A DNA stretch of 59,745 nucleotides. It comes from NIC37A-2 sp050289625. Lineage in GTDB: Bacteria > Myxococcota_A > Polyangia > Polyangiales > Polyangiaceae. The notes below the pieces were generated by a model that did no database searches, was not told where the DNA came from, and saw only the letters and a list, made by a program, of their open reading frames with translations. Within the stretch, counting starts at the first letter, position 1; each line of letters opens with the position of its first letter. Below, one piece after another: positions 35,470 to 43,981 of the stretch. The position numbers and the translations under genes are program-made. The stretch lies in the NCBI GenBank assembly GCA_050289625.1, contig JBNKGC010000010.1:1-59745 (forward strand). Direction: 5' to 3'.

Positions 35470-35945
35470 TCTGCGCGAAGTGCTGCTGGCGTCAGACCGT
35501 CACCAGCCGTGCCACCCGCAGCGGATGGTACGCCGAGGCGACGAGGGTAGGCAGCGGGCTGCACCCTTTGTTGGCTGTGCGGTCGAAGTACAGCACCTTT
35601 GCGATCGCGACTCACGAAAAGGAACAGATCGCCCGTCAGGTCCAGCTTCATCTCGCCCTCGAGCGGCTGCCTTGAGTGTGTTGAACGACTTGCGCATGTC
35701 GCACGGTCTTGCGTAGGGCGTGGGCACGCCCACGCCCTGAAGCCCACCGATTGCGGCATCCTCCGCCAAAGCTCGGCCACTTCGCTGGGTGTGAGTCCCT
35801 CAACGAGAGTGCATGGCGGTATGGCGGTGCGTCCTCGGCGCGCAGCGCCGTCTCACGATTCGGGCGCGTCCCATTGTGCTCGCCAGTAATGCACCGTGTG
35901 CCAGCTGAGCCCCAACTCGTCCGCCCAGTCCGCCAGCTTACTCAC
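35470..35945 (-). pseudogene. Decayed IS66-type tnpB and tnpA fragments
   Basis: On the minus strand the TnpB sense is spread over three frames: GVGVPTPYARPCDMRKSFNT, then EGEMKLDLTGDLFLFVSRDR, then AKVLYFDRTANKGCS. This is the IS66 Orf2 order DMRKSF...LTGDLFLF...RAKVLYFDxTG with at least two frameshifts and a lost C-terminus. Upstream, 35945-35853 reads VSKLADWADELGLSWHTVHY then WRAQ, similar to the TnpA helix-turn-helix. It differs clearly from the intact IS66 six kilobases away, so it derives from another, older insertion. No tnpC was found. Confidence 0.65.
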
Positions 35946-36124
35946 CTCTCGGCTCGATTGCCCCCTGGGCACGAACTCCTCCGGATTCCGCGGAGTTACC
36001 ATCCAAATCTACGCGTCAACTTCGCCTCGCATGCTCAGTTTGGATCAAATCCAGACCGTCAGGTCGAGCCCCGCGCCGCCGCTTCCTTCGAGCAGGCTGC
36101 TACAACAAAGAAGTCACGCCTGCA

Positions 36125-37621
36125 TCAGGCGACGCCGACGCCTCGAATCATGGATCCCGGCGCGTGTGCATGCACGCGAACCAGCGCCGCTTCGGCCGCG
36201 TCCGCGACAACTTGAAGGAGCACCTCGTGCTGCGGTGACACGTGGCCTCCTGGCGCGACACAACCGAACCGCAGCACCCCGCGCTCCGCACCAGGAAACA
36301 GAGCGATCGAGAACTCGCACGGGCACACTCGGCCCTCACGCCGCCCCGAAACGGGCGGCGCCCGCCAGGACCAGATCGGTTCGTCTTCGGCTCCAGCCGT
36401 GATGTCCGCATAGGCGAAGTGCTCCGGCTCCAGCACAGCTTCAAGCGCCGCAAGGACACTCGCGCGGTTCTGCGAGTCCCCGAGACGCTCCAGCGCCTTC
36501 GGCAACGCCCTTCTCATCGCCTGTGTTGGGGGAGTCAGCAGTGCCGCACGACTCGTACGCTGGTGCAGGAGAAGCTCGAAATATCCCGCAAAACGCACGA
36601 TTCCGCTGAGAACCAGGACGGCTCCGAGAAGAGCTGCTCCGACCTGCCAGTCCTTTCCGAAGGCGGCACCAATCGCGATCGCACAAAGGGCAATCGAACA
36701 GCCGTACATCACGAGCACGGCGCGCCGGTGCGTGAGGCCCGCGGCGAGCAAGCGGTGATGCAGGTGCTCCCGATCCGCCGCGAAGATCGAACGACGAGAG
36801 AGCACCCGCCTCGTCATTGCGAGCAAGGTGTCCGCTAGAGGCAAGCCCAGCGCGATCATCGGCACGAGAAGCGACGCCAGCGTACTCTCCTTCTGACGAC
36901 CAGACATGAGCGCGCCGGCGCTCAGGATGTACCCGAGGAAAAGGCTCCCCGTATCCCCCATGAAAATCTTCGCGGGGTTGAAGTTGTAGAAAAGGAAGCC
37001 TAGCACCGCGCCTGCGAGCGCACCGTTGAGCGCCGCCGCCAACTCGTTGCCGGTGATGAAAGCAATGACCACGTTCGTGAGTGCGGCGAAGAAGACGACT
37101 CCGCCAGCAAGCCCATCGAGGCCATCGATCAGGTTGATGGCGTTCGTGAACGCCATGATCCAGAGCAAGGTTCCCAGATAGCTCAGCGGGAGACCAATAT
37201 CCGTCGTCCCGAGCCAGGGGAGCTCGAGCACGGGGTAGATCCGCGCTCCGCCGTACCAAGCGAGGGTGGCGGCAACGATCTGAGCGAGGAGCTTCCGCTT
37301 AGCCCCTAACGATCGAACGTCATCGAACAAGCCCGCCAGGACGATGACGAGCCCGCCACCCCCCAGACCCCATAATTCCGACGTCCGGCTCGGCACTTCG
37401 AGCGAGCCGCTCCGAAAGCTGATGAACATCGCGACCACGTAGGCGAGTACGATGGCGAGGCCGCCCATCCGCGGGATCGCAGCCGTGTGCATGCGCCGCT
37501 CCCCCGGAGCATCCACCGCCCCGAGCGCGTTTGCGACCGTGCGGACCACGGGCGTCAGCGCTGCTGCAAGAACCGTCGCCACGGCGCCGGCGACGAGTCC
37601 AATGGTGAATTGCGGTGCCAA
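36125..37621 (-). CDS. MraY/WecA-family polyprenyl-phosphate sugar-1-phosphate transferase
   Basis: The 498-aa protein has about eleven membrane helices in residues 1-345. Family motifs: RMHTAAIPRMGGLAIVLAYV near 43-62, GLFDDVRSLGAKRKLLAQ (Asp-Asp near 98-99), FTNAINLIDGLDGLAGG (about 158-174, Mg/UDP site), FNPAKIFMGDTGSLFLGY (about 213-230), and REHLHHRLLAAGLTHRRAVL, the WecA-type cytoplasmic HxHH loop. This places it with WecA/TagO/Rfe proteins that attach GlcNAc-1-P or similar to undecaprenyl phosphate, the first step of a surface glycan. An unusual soluble tail of about 130 residues (from about 365) follows; I do not recognise it, though it has GAF-like spacing. The chosen start is a TTG. 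It is last in the minus-strand glycan run, 81 bp after the GT4 gene. Confidence 0.9.
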   Translation of the reverse strand: MAPQFTIGLVAGAVATVLAAALTPVVRTVANALGAVDAPGERRMHTAAIPRMGGLAIVLAYVVAMFISFRSGSLEVPSRTSELWGLGGGGLVIVLAGLFDDVRSLGAKRKLLAQIVAATLAWYGGARIYPVLELPWLGTTDIGLPLSYLGTLLWIMAFTNAINLIDGLDGLAGGVVFFAALTNVVIAFITGNELAAALNGALAGAVLGFLFYNFNPAKIFMGDTGSLFLGYILSAGALMSGRQKESTLASLLVPMIALGLPLADTLLAMTRRVLSRRSIFAADREHLHHRLLAAGLTHRRAVLVMYGCSIALCAIAIGAAFGKDWQVGAALLGAVLVLSGIVRFAGYFELLLHQRTSRAALLTPPTQAMRRALPKALERLGDSQNRASVLAALEAVLEPEHFAYADITAGAEDEPIWSWRAPPVSGRREGRVCPCEFSIALFPGAERGVLRFGCVAPGGHVSPQHEVLLQVVADAAEAALVRVHAHAPGSMIRGVGVA

Positions 37622-37702
37622 GGAAAGCTACTTTCGCGCGGGAGCATACGGCGCGGCAAGGACCGCAGCAAACCGCGCTCGCACACGTCACACACGGATT
37701 GG

Positions 37703-38866
37703 TCACGTGTTCCGGGCGGCTACCAATTCGTCATAAATGCGTAACGTGTCCGAGAAGACCCGCTCCTGTCGGAACTTCCCGCGAGCGAACGAAGCTGCCG
37801 CTGCTCCGCGGCGCTCCAGTTCGTCGGGATGTCGCAAGGCGGTGCCCAAACACTTGGCTAGGGCCGGCGCTGAGCGAACCTCAACCAGCCAGCCGGTCGT
37901 ACGAGAGTCGACAGTATCCCTACATCCGGGCACATCCGAAGTGATGACCGCACGACCGCATGCGGCAGCCTCTGCCAGGGCGAGGGGGAGGCCCTCCCGG
38001 TAGGACGGCAAGACCACGACGCTCGCTTTTCCGTAGACGTCCGGCATCTCGTGAGGTCGCTTCTCGCCCCACCACTCCACCACGCCCTCGGCGACCCACT
38101 TCTCCACCGTATCCAGGGAGATAGAAGCCGGATTTCCCGGATCCACGCGTCCGACGAGGACAAAACGGGCGGGCAGGCCCTCGGAGCGAAGCTGGCGCGC
38201 CGCCTCCACGAACTCGCCTACACCCTTGTCCCACAAAAGCCTCGCGGGGAGCAGGGCGATGGGCACGCCCTGCGGAAGCGGGGTGGGACTGAAGCGCAGG
38301 GTGTCGACTCCGGAGCCCGGGATCAGACGAGTACGTTCACGTTTGACGAGTCCACCCTGAACGAAGCGTTCGCAGTCGTCCCGGTTTTGGAAGATGACCC
38401 GGCTGTTCTTGGCCCCCAACGCGAACCGGTACGCCGTAGTAATTCCCAGGCGCAGCGCAGCGTGCCTCTTGCTTGGTGTGTCCCTCTCGATGAACGCGTA
38501 GCCCAATCCACTTACCGCATTGACGATTCCTCGCACTCCGAGGGATCGAGCCACTGCGCTCCCGTAGAGGACGGGCTTGACGGTCACGTGGTGGACGATG
38601 TCCGGTCGGATACGCCGATAGAGTCCAGCGAGCGCCCCAATCGTGACGGCGTCCTTCAGTGGGTTCGTTCCACCGCGCTCGATCGGAAGAGGGTGGAACT
38701 CGAAGCCCTCATCACGGATGACTTCGGCGGCTTCAGACTGCCCCGCGCAAACAAGTACGTCGTAGCCCGCCTCGCGCACGGCTCGTGCCAGGCCGAGTCG
38801 GTGAGAGACAAAAAACCAATCGGCGTTGACGACGAACAGAACACGCTGCGCCAGACGTTTCTTCAC
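37703..38866 (-). CDS. Glycosyltransferase family 4
   Basis: The 387-aa GT-B protein begins at a GTG with RVLFVVNADWFFVSHRLGLA, where the N-terminal VNxDWFFxSHR segment is typical of WbpH/PglA-like family 4 enzymes. HHVTVKPVLYGSAVARSLGV and VNAVSGLGYAF follow. In the C-terminal lobe: RLIPGSGVDTLRFSP, LPARLLWDKGVGEFVEAARQ, and the donor-binding VVVLPSYREGLPLALAEAAA with the E-x7-E pair. It should add a sugar to a lipid-linked acceptor made by the adjacent WecA-like protein. Its start is 4 bp from the stop of the HPrK-like gene, so the two are cotranscribed. Confidence 0.92.
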   Translation of the reverse strand: MKKRLAQRVLFVVNADWFFVSHRLGLARAVREAGYDVLVCAGQSEAAEVIRDEGFEFHPLPIERGGTNPLKDAVTIGALAGLYRRIRPDIVHHVTVKPVLYGSAVARSLGVRGIVNAVSGLGYAFIERDTPSKRHAALRLGITTAYRFALGAKNSRVIFQNRDDCERFVQGGLVKRERTRLIPGSGVDTLRFSPTPLPQGVPIALLPARLLWDKGVGEFVEAARQLRSEGLPARFVLVGRVDPGNPASISLDTVEKWVAEGVVEWWGEKRPHEMPDVYGKASVVVLPSYREGLPLALAEAAACGRAVITSDVPGCRDTVDSRTTGWLVEVRSAPALAKCLGTALRHPDELERRGAAAASFARGKFRQERVFSDTLRIYDELVAARNT

Positions 38867-38870
38867 TCAA

Positions 38871-39698
38871 TCAGCCCTCGGTGGCGGAACCGACGCGGAT
38901 TCGCCCCCATAGCTCGTCGAAGGCCGAATTCGGGTCCTGCCAACGAACCGTCCACGCGGACCCACAACCCAAGTGCTGTGTTACGGCGGGGATTGGGTCC
39001 GCATTCCGAAACGTCGCAACGTGGAGAGCTCGGATCCTTTCCAGCTCACTGGCGCGGGATACCGAATTCGCTGCGGCGTGTTGCGGCATCACGACATGGG
39101 AACGGTGCTCCGCCAGCATGACTCGCTCAAGGGTAGGATGTCCATTTGCCCAGAGCGGCACCGAAACGATCGTTCCGTCCGCGCGAACAGCGCGACACGC
39201 GTTCACGTCGAAGGAGGTTAGGTAGTGTGCGTCCGAGCTGCCGTAGACCTCGGCCAGTCGCAAGGTCCGAGCGAACCCTGAAACCGATATTTCGTCGAAA
39301 AACAAAACGTCATCCGAAACGTATGTCGCGCCACGGCGCAACGACTCACTGCAGAGCGTGCTCTTGCCTACTCCCGAGTCGCCCACAAAAAACAGCAGGT
39401 CGCCTTCGTAGACGACGCAAGCCGCGTGGAGCATCCACGCGTCTCCGTGAAAGGTGGGCAAGCTACCGGCTACGTCGGCCTCAATCGCGAGTGCACAGCA
39501 AGCCGGGTCACTCCAACGACCAAGCTGGTCGCCCTCGGTCCATACACCACCATCGTCCTCGACACGGTACCTTCGGACGGACTCCTCCCTCCGTTGAACC
39601 CGAGCGGGCTCCCACAGACTCACGAGGACACGGGCGACGTCGGAAAGCTCGCAGTCCACGTCCACGAGCCTCCAACCAACACGAAACTGAAGAAGCAA
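38871..39698 (-). CDS. HPr-kinase-like P-loop protein
   Basis: The 275-aa protein starts at a TTG. The N-terminal part is poorly conserved. The P-loop FFVGDSGVGKST covers residues 104-114 with the HPrK-type Ser/Gly pattern; YVSDDVLFFDE (126-136) is the Walker-B-like strand with the double Asp of HPr kinases, and FHGDAWMLHAACV precedes the loop as in HPrK-like proteins. No HPr or phosphotransferase gene is present. Stand-alone HPrK-like proteins of this type are seen in bacterial polysaccharide and modified-peptide loci with unclear substrate. The gene begins 18 bp after a 63-aa signal-bearing protein gene and ends 4 bp before the GT4 gene, so the three are almost certainly one transcript. Confidence 0.82.
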   Translation of the reverse strand: MLLQFRVGWRLVDVDCELSDVARVLVSLWEPARVQRREESVRRYRVEDDGGVWTEGDQLGRWSDPACCALAIEADVAGSLPTFHGDAWMLHAACVVYEGDLLFFVGDSGVGKSTLCSESLRRGATYVSDDVLFFDEISVSGFARTLRLAEVYGSSDAHYLTSFDVNACRAVRADGTIVSVPLWANGHPTLERVMLAEHRSHVVMPQHAAANSVSRASELERIRALHVATFRNADPIPAVTQHLGCGSAWTVRWQDPNSAFDELWGRIRVGSATEG

Positions 39699-39716
39699 AG
39701 CCCCGCTCTGTCTCCG

Positions 39717-39908
39717 TCACGGAGGCTTTGGGACGCATTCCGGTCCGCAAACGGTTGCCGCGCCGGCGGGTCGAGCCGCGACGGTCGCAAGAATTGCTGG
39801 CACTGCGTACGCCGCGCGCCTCAAGAACTTTCGTCGAGCCAATTCGGTCTCGTCGCGCCGGACGGCGAAGTCCTTACTGACCTTGGCTCCCGGTTGCTTC
39901 ACATCCAC
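39717..39908 (-). CDS. 63-aa exported peptide-like protein with RR signal and short Cys tail
   Basis: The small frame from a GTG at 39908 has GGTAGGG upstream as a plausible ribosome-binding site. Residues 1-24 are polar; 25-31 are RRKFLRR, a twin-arginine-like motif; 32-48 are hydrophobic (AAYAVPAILATVAARP); and an AGA-A signal-peptidase-like site lies near 50. The predicted mature tail is only about a dozen residues with Cys54 and Cys58 and a Pro-rich end (CGPECVPKPP). The sense is too organised for a shadow frame, and its spacing of 18 bp to the HPrK-like gene supports it. Small proteins with an RRxFLxxAAY-type segment next to HPrK-like and polysaccharide genes are something I recall from other genomes, but no function is known to me. 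Confidence 0.65.
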   Translation of the reverse strand: MDVKQPGAKVSKDFAVRRDETELARRKFLRRAAYAVPAILATVAARPAGAATVCGPECVPKPP

Positions 39909-39952
39909 GACATTACCCTACCTGCACGAAGGAACGGCTGTAAACGGTCGCC

Positions 39953-41743
39953 TCAGTTCTGACCCTGGGTGGTTGGATACACGGCGGCGTAGACGCGCGC
40001 CCCTTGGCTCCACACCGCGACGGAGCTCAGGGTGGCGTCCGCAGAGATGTGCGCGGAGGAGGCGACACCAGACACGTTGTCGATTTCCAGTTCCCCATCC
40101 CAAGTTCCGGTCGATGCATCGAACCGATTCGACCAAACTCCCCGATCGCCGTCGGCGGCGAGCCACACAGCATAGAAATTGCCTCCGGAATCAGCCGCGA
40201 TTTCGGGAAGCTCGAACAGAGTGGAGGACGATTCGATGGCGGCCGCGTCAGCCCACCCATCCATTGCGTCATGCGAGGCACCGATGATGCTCCCGGCACG
40301 GGTCGCCGTGTTCGGATCCGCATCCCTTTGCCAGATGGCCATGGCTCGGCCCATCGAGGCAGCCGCGGCCACCGGGTAGCGATCCGACCCTGGGTTCGTC
40401 CCGTTGAGAACGGTCGGTGAGCTCCACGCTCCGTCGAACCTACTCGCGGACACTTGGAAGCTTCGATCGTACCAGACCGCAGTCACCTCGCCGGTACTAT
40501 CCACTGCCAATGCGGGTAGGTAACTGCCCACCGTCGGCTCCTCCGAAATGACCCCCTGCTGGGTCCAAGTCTTGGTCGCCGGATCGAGCCGGGCAGCGTG
40601 GATGTCCGGCAAGGACGAAGCATCAACGCTCTCCCCCCAAACGGCAGTAGCGAAGCCCATTCCGTCGACGACCACCTGTGTCATGGATGAGGTACCGTCG
40701 GTAGACGTGTCGAGCACCTCCGGTCCCTCCCAGGCATTCTCTCTCGCGTCATAGTAGTTCCACCAAACGCTCTGCATGGTCGTCGACGACGGCTCGAGCT
40801 GGGCCCAGGTCACGATAGCGTTTCCGTTTTGGTCCATCGCCAACGACGGGAACTCGATCGCCCCGGTCGCGTCCGAAATTGACAGCGGACTCGACCAAGT
40901 GCCAGCGGCAATGTCCAAGCGCGCCGCGTACGCGGCGTCATCCGCTCCGCGCCATACCGCGATCGCCCGACCGGCCGACGCTGCGACGAAGGGGATTCCG
41001 TCCGAGGCCGATACCGCTCCTGGAATGGCTTTCGGTTGCGACCAACTCGTCGCAGCGGGATCCCATGCGGCAAAGTAGACTCGCGGGTTTACCCCGTCAC
41101 TCTGGCGCCAAACGACCACAGCCCTGCCTGCGCCATCCATCGCAACGTCGGGCACCACAGCTGAAGCAAGGCCATCGTCGAGCAGCGCCGGACTGCCCCA
41201 CCCCACGGGCGCCGCCCCACAAACCCCGTTCACACATCGCTCATTCGCCTCGCATTCATCCCCGCTCGTCGCCGCATCGCTACAATCCGTCGCGCCACAG
41301 AAGCGCGCGTCGAAGTCGGGGTTGATGCACTGCGCGTCGCAAGCGAGGAGGCCGCCGAGGCAGTTCACGAGGCACTGCCCCGCGCTGCAGGACGAACCGC
41401 TATCGCATACGTTGTCGCACTCGCCGCAGTGGTCCGAATCGTTGTCGGTGTCGACGCATTCACCGCTGCACTCGACCTCCGGATCGGCGCAGGCGCCGCC
41501 CATTCCGCCGGAACCGCCAGTCACCGTGCCACCGGAGCCTCCGGTTTCGGAACCGCCGCTCCCGCCGCTGCCTCCCGTTTCCGCACCGGCCATGCCGCCC
41601 GTCGCGGAGCCACCCGAACCACCCGTGGCTGAACCACCTGAGCCAGTCGGTCCGCCCGATTGATCGGGCTCCCCGTCGCCGCAGGCGATGGCTAACGAAC
41701 CGAAACCGACGAGGAAGGATGCAAAAAGCGAGGTGCGTTTCAC
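39953..41743 (-). CDS. Lipoprotein with Gly-rich linker, Cys-rich module and propeller-like repeats
   Basis: The 596-aa protein begins with a lipoprotein signal ending LAIAC at residue 21. A linker of about 70 residues rich in (S/T/A)GG units spans 28-85. A cysteine-rich module (about 87-180, roughly 16 Cys) follows with DTDNDSDHCGECDNVCDSGS, the 'CGxCxNxC' type repeat common in myxobacterial surface proteins. The rest is seven or so repeats of about 50 residues with the pattern W..P..., VAMDGAGRAVVVWRQ, LAMDQNGNAIVTWAQ, LAVDSTGEVTAVWYD, consistent with a beta-propeller. It is probably an outer-surface binding protein. It lies 44 bp upstream of the RR-signal peptide gene and may start that transcript. 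Confidence 0.82.
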   Translation of the reverse strand: MKRTSLFASFLVGFGSLAIACGDGEPDQSGGPTGSGGSATGGSGGSATGGMAGAETGGSGGSGGSETGGSGGTVTGGSGGMGGACADPEVECSGECVDTDNDSDHCGECDNVCDSGSSCSAGQCLVNCLGGLLACDAQCINPDFDARFCGATDCSDAATSGDECEANERCVNGVCGAAPVGWGSPALLDDGLASAVVPDVAMDGAGRAVVVWRQSDGVNPRVYFAAWDPAATSWSQPKAIPGAVSASDGIPFVAASAGRAIAVWRGADDAAYAARLDIAAGTWSSPLSISDATGAIEFPSLAMDQNGNAIVTWAQLEPSSTTMQSVWWNYYDARENAWEGPEVLDTSTDGTSSMTQVVVDGMGFATAVWGESVDASSLPDIHAARLDPATKTWTQQGVISEEPTVGSYLPALAVDSTGEVTAVWYDRSFQVSASRFDGAWSSPTVLNGTNPGSDRYPVAAAASMGRAMAIWQRDADPNTATRAGSIIGASHDAMDGWADAAAIESSSTLFELPEIAADSGGNFYAVWLAADGDRGVWSNRFDASTGTWDGELEIDNVSGVASSAHISADATLSSVAVWSQGARVYAAVYPTTQGQN

Positions 41744-41954
41744 GTGACTCTCCAGACAGCGTTAAGAACGGTGAGCGCAGTATAGCTCGATTCGAGGAGG
41801 CGCCCGCGGGTACGCACCATGCGTACCCACGAAAGTGGGCGGATGTGCGCAGGAGCTGGGTGAGCTTCATCGTAGGCGCATCCCGCCCCGGAAGTCAGCC
41901 CTCCCTTCACTCTGCCTTCGCTACACTCTCTCCGGCACGCCTCGGAAGGTACGA

Positions 41955-42908
41955 TCAACCGCCTTTGTTGTGCGTCCAACGACGCCGGAGCTCCTCGAGG
42001 GGGCCCGATGCCCGCTGGAGGTAGAGCCGAAACGAGGGCGGCTGGTTGGCCGCGGCGGCCAGTTCGTCCGGAGGGAGCAGGACTCCGCGGAGAGCCTGGG
42101 CGGGAAGCCGTTTCGGCTGCGCGAGATAGGTAGCCAGAAAGGCTCGCAGGTAGCCTAGGTGCGGATCTTCGCGGAGGCGCTCCGGGGGAAACCACGAAAG
42201 GACCTGCCGACAACGAACCCGGGTGATCGGCAAAGGCTGCCGCTGGCTCAAACCGAGACGATGGGCAGCTTCCAAGGCAAACTCCACCGGTTCGACTCCC
42301 GTCGTTCGCTCCGCCACCGCACGCACGTCGTCCGGTTCGAGCTCGTCCGCCCACCTGTCCCACGCAATCCCCACGTCGCGGAGCACCTGGAGCTCGAAGC
42401 GGTGCTGCACGAAGTGAGACACGAGGTGCAAGAAGGACAGGACAGCGTCGAAGGTCCTCACGGTTTGCCCATGGATCTCCACCTCCTCGGTGCGCTCCCA
42501 GACGAGATCTTCGTCGGCACGGAAGAGCGCCCGGTCGAACGGCTCGGTGTGCAGATCGATCGACGCAGCCCGCGTGTCGCCTCCGTGAAAGAGACCGACC
42601 TTCCCGTGTCGCCCGAGGTACCGATAGGCCTCCAAGTACGGGAGCGCCTGAAACCCCGCAGCCAGCAACTTGGCGAGAGCGGCGCGCGCGTCCCGCTTTC
42701 GCACGACGATGTCATTGTCGGCGCTCACACGCTTGCGGAGATCACCGTGGAGGCGTCGCGTGAGCAGCGGCCCTTTGAAGAACAGCACCGGAATCGGCGA
42801 AAGGAGGCTCTGCGTCCGAACGAGCTCCGACTCGAGCTTCAAGTTCTGGAGGAGGATCGCCTCCGGGGGTGGAGGCGCGCCGGTGATTCCGTAGGTGATG
42901 GGCGGCAC
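41955..42908 (-). CDS. Uncharacterised nucleotidyltransferase-family protein
   Basis: The 317-aa protein resembles the NTP_transf_5-type nucleotidyltransferases: LFFKGPLLTRRLHGDLRKRV (about 43-62) then SADNDIVVRK, with the D-x-D pair of the polymerase-beta fold. SIDLHTEPFDRALFRADEDL (about 117-136) and HLVSHFVQHRFELQVLRDVG (about 160-179) are typical of the family. Members are frequent in exopolysaccharide and peptide-modification loci next to HPrK-like proteins; their substrate is unknown. Here it sits 14 bp after the TPR/PEGA-like gene and 211 bp before the lipoprotein gene, so it may belong to the kinase operon or link the two groups. Confidence 0.8.
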   Translation of the reverse strand: MPPITYGITGAPPPPEAILLQNLKLESELVRTQSLLSPIPVLFFKGPLLTRRLHGDLRKRVSADNDIVVRKRDARAALAKLLAAGFQALPYLEAYRYLGRHGKVGLFHGGDTRAASIDLHTEPFDRALFRADEDLVWERTEEVEIHGQTVRTFDAVLSFLHLVSHFVQHRFELQVLRDVGIAWDRWADELEPDDVRAVAERTTGVEPVEFALEAAHRLGLSQRQPLPITRVRCRQVLSWFPPERLREDPHLGYLRAFLATYLAQPKRLPAQALRGVLLPPDELAAAANQPPSFRLYLQRASGPLEELRRRWTHNKGG

Positions 42909-42922
42909 GCGAGCTGCCCCCC

Positions 42923-43981
42923 TCAGAATCCACCCCAGGCCGACAGACCCCAGGTCTCGTCCCCCATCTGCGGCGCGAGCCCCCAGGCGCGCTGCGCGCT
43001 CACCTCGGTCGCGCTGGCGGGCGAGGTACCTTCGTCGGTGATGAGCAGATACCCCGCAACTCCAAGCCCCACGAGCCCGAGGCCCACTCCGAGGGTCGAC
43101 AGGGTCGCGCTCGATTGCGCGGATTCATACAGCTCGAGTCCTCGCTTCGAGCAGGTCCCGTCCGTCGAGCAATGTTCGTCGCTTTCACTCTGGAGGTCGG
43201 CGGCTCGGAGCCCGAAGAATGCTCCCGCACCCAGACTCACGAGACCAAGACCGCCCGCGACGTAGGCACCCACGCGGCGAGAGCTCGTGCCGCTCGGCTC
43301 CGAGTCCCCGACGACGGCCGCCTGCTGGCTGACCGGCGCTTGCGTGGGGGAGCCCTCTTGCCCAGAAGGGGCATGCTCCAGGCGCGGGATCTGAAGGGTG
43401 AGCTTCTGCCCTACTGCCACGGCGATCTCGGCGCGGTAGGGCAAAAACCCCGGTGCCTCAGCCACGACCACCACGGTGCCCGGGTCGACGGGCATGGCGC
43501 TTCCCCACCCCGCGCTGCCGAGCTTCGCACCGTCGAGTTCGACCGTGAGCTCCGCGCCGGGAGTTTCATTCACGTGCAAAACCAACTTGGGAACCTGGGG
43601 CTCGAGCCGCTCGAGCGCGGCCTCGGCAAACACCACCCGCTTTTGGCGTCCTTGGCGTCGAGCAAGACCAAGAGCACTTTGGTATTCGGCCCATGCCGTG
43701 GCGAGCTTGCCTTGCCCTTCGTGGCACACCGCCAGGTTCAAGAGCGTCCCGGAGGCGGGGTCGATGCGGTAGCTTTCTTCGAGCTTGGGGCAGGCCGCGG
43801 CGTAGTCCCGCTTCTCCATGAGCGCTCTTCCGTCGCGAAAAAGCGCCTCGGCGAGAACTCGATCTTGCTGAGGTGAAGCGGGTTCGGCGCCCGCAGCTGC
43901 AGCGAGAAGCAGCACACCAAGACCGCTGGCGAGGCGGGTCACCACGATCGGGAGCTCACTCCCGGTCTTCGAGTACGTCAT
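42923..43981 (-). CDS. TPR/PEGA-like secreted or membrane-anchored protein
   Basis: From the ATG at 43981 the protein is 352 aa and overlaps the kinase stop by 26 nt; a GTG at 43942 gives a cleaner signal peptide (VTRLASGLGVLLLAAAAGA) 13 nt after that stop. Mature domain: a TPR-like unit (ALFRDGRALMEKRDYAAACP, LEESYRIDPASGTLLNLAVC, HEGQGKLATAWAEYQSALGL), then a PEGA-type beta module (LHVNETPGAELTVELDG, VVVVAEAPGFLPYRAEI), a Ser/Gln-rich linker and two C-terminal hydrophobic segments (GAYVAGGLGLVSLGAGAFFG, LGVGLGLVGLGVAGYLLI). This architecture is common in myxobacteria downstream of Ser/Thr kinases; function is unknown. It is translationally coupled to the kinase. Confidence 0.85.
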   Translation of the reverse strand: MTYSKTGSELPIVVTRLASGLGVLLLAAAAGAEPASPQQDRVLAEALFRDGRALMEKRDYAAACPKLEESYRIDPASGTLLNLAVCHEGQGKLATAWAEYQSALGLARRQGRQKRVVFAEAALERLEPQVPKLVLHVNETPGAELTVELDGAKLGSAGWGSAMPVDPGTVVVVAEAPGFLPYRAEIAVAVGQKLTLQIPRLEHAPSGQEGSPTQAPVSQQAAVVGDSEPSGTSSRRVGAYVAGGLGLVSLGAGAFFGLRAADLQSESDEHCSTDGTCSKRGLELYESAQSSATLSTLGVGLGLVGLGVAGYLLITDEGTSPASATEVSAQRAWGLAPQMGDETWGLSAWGGF

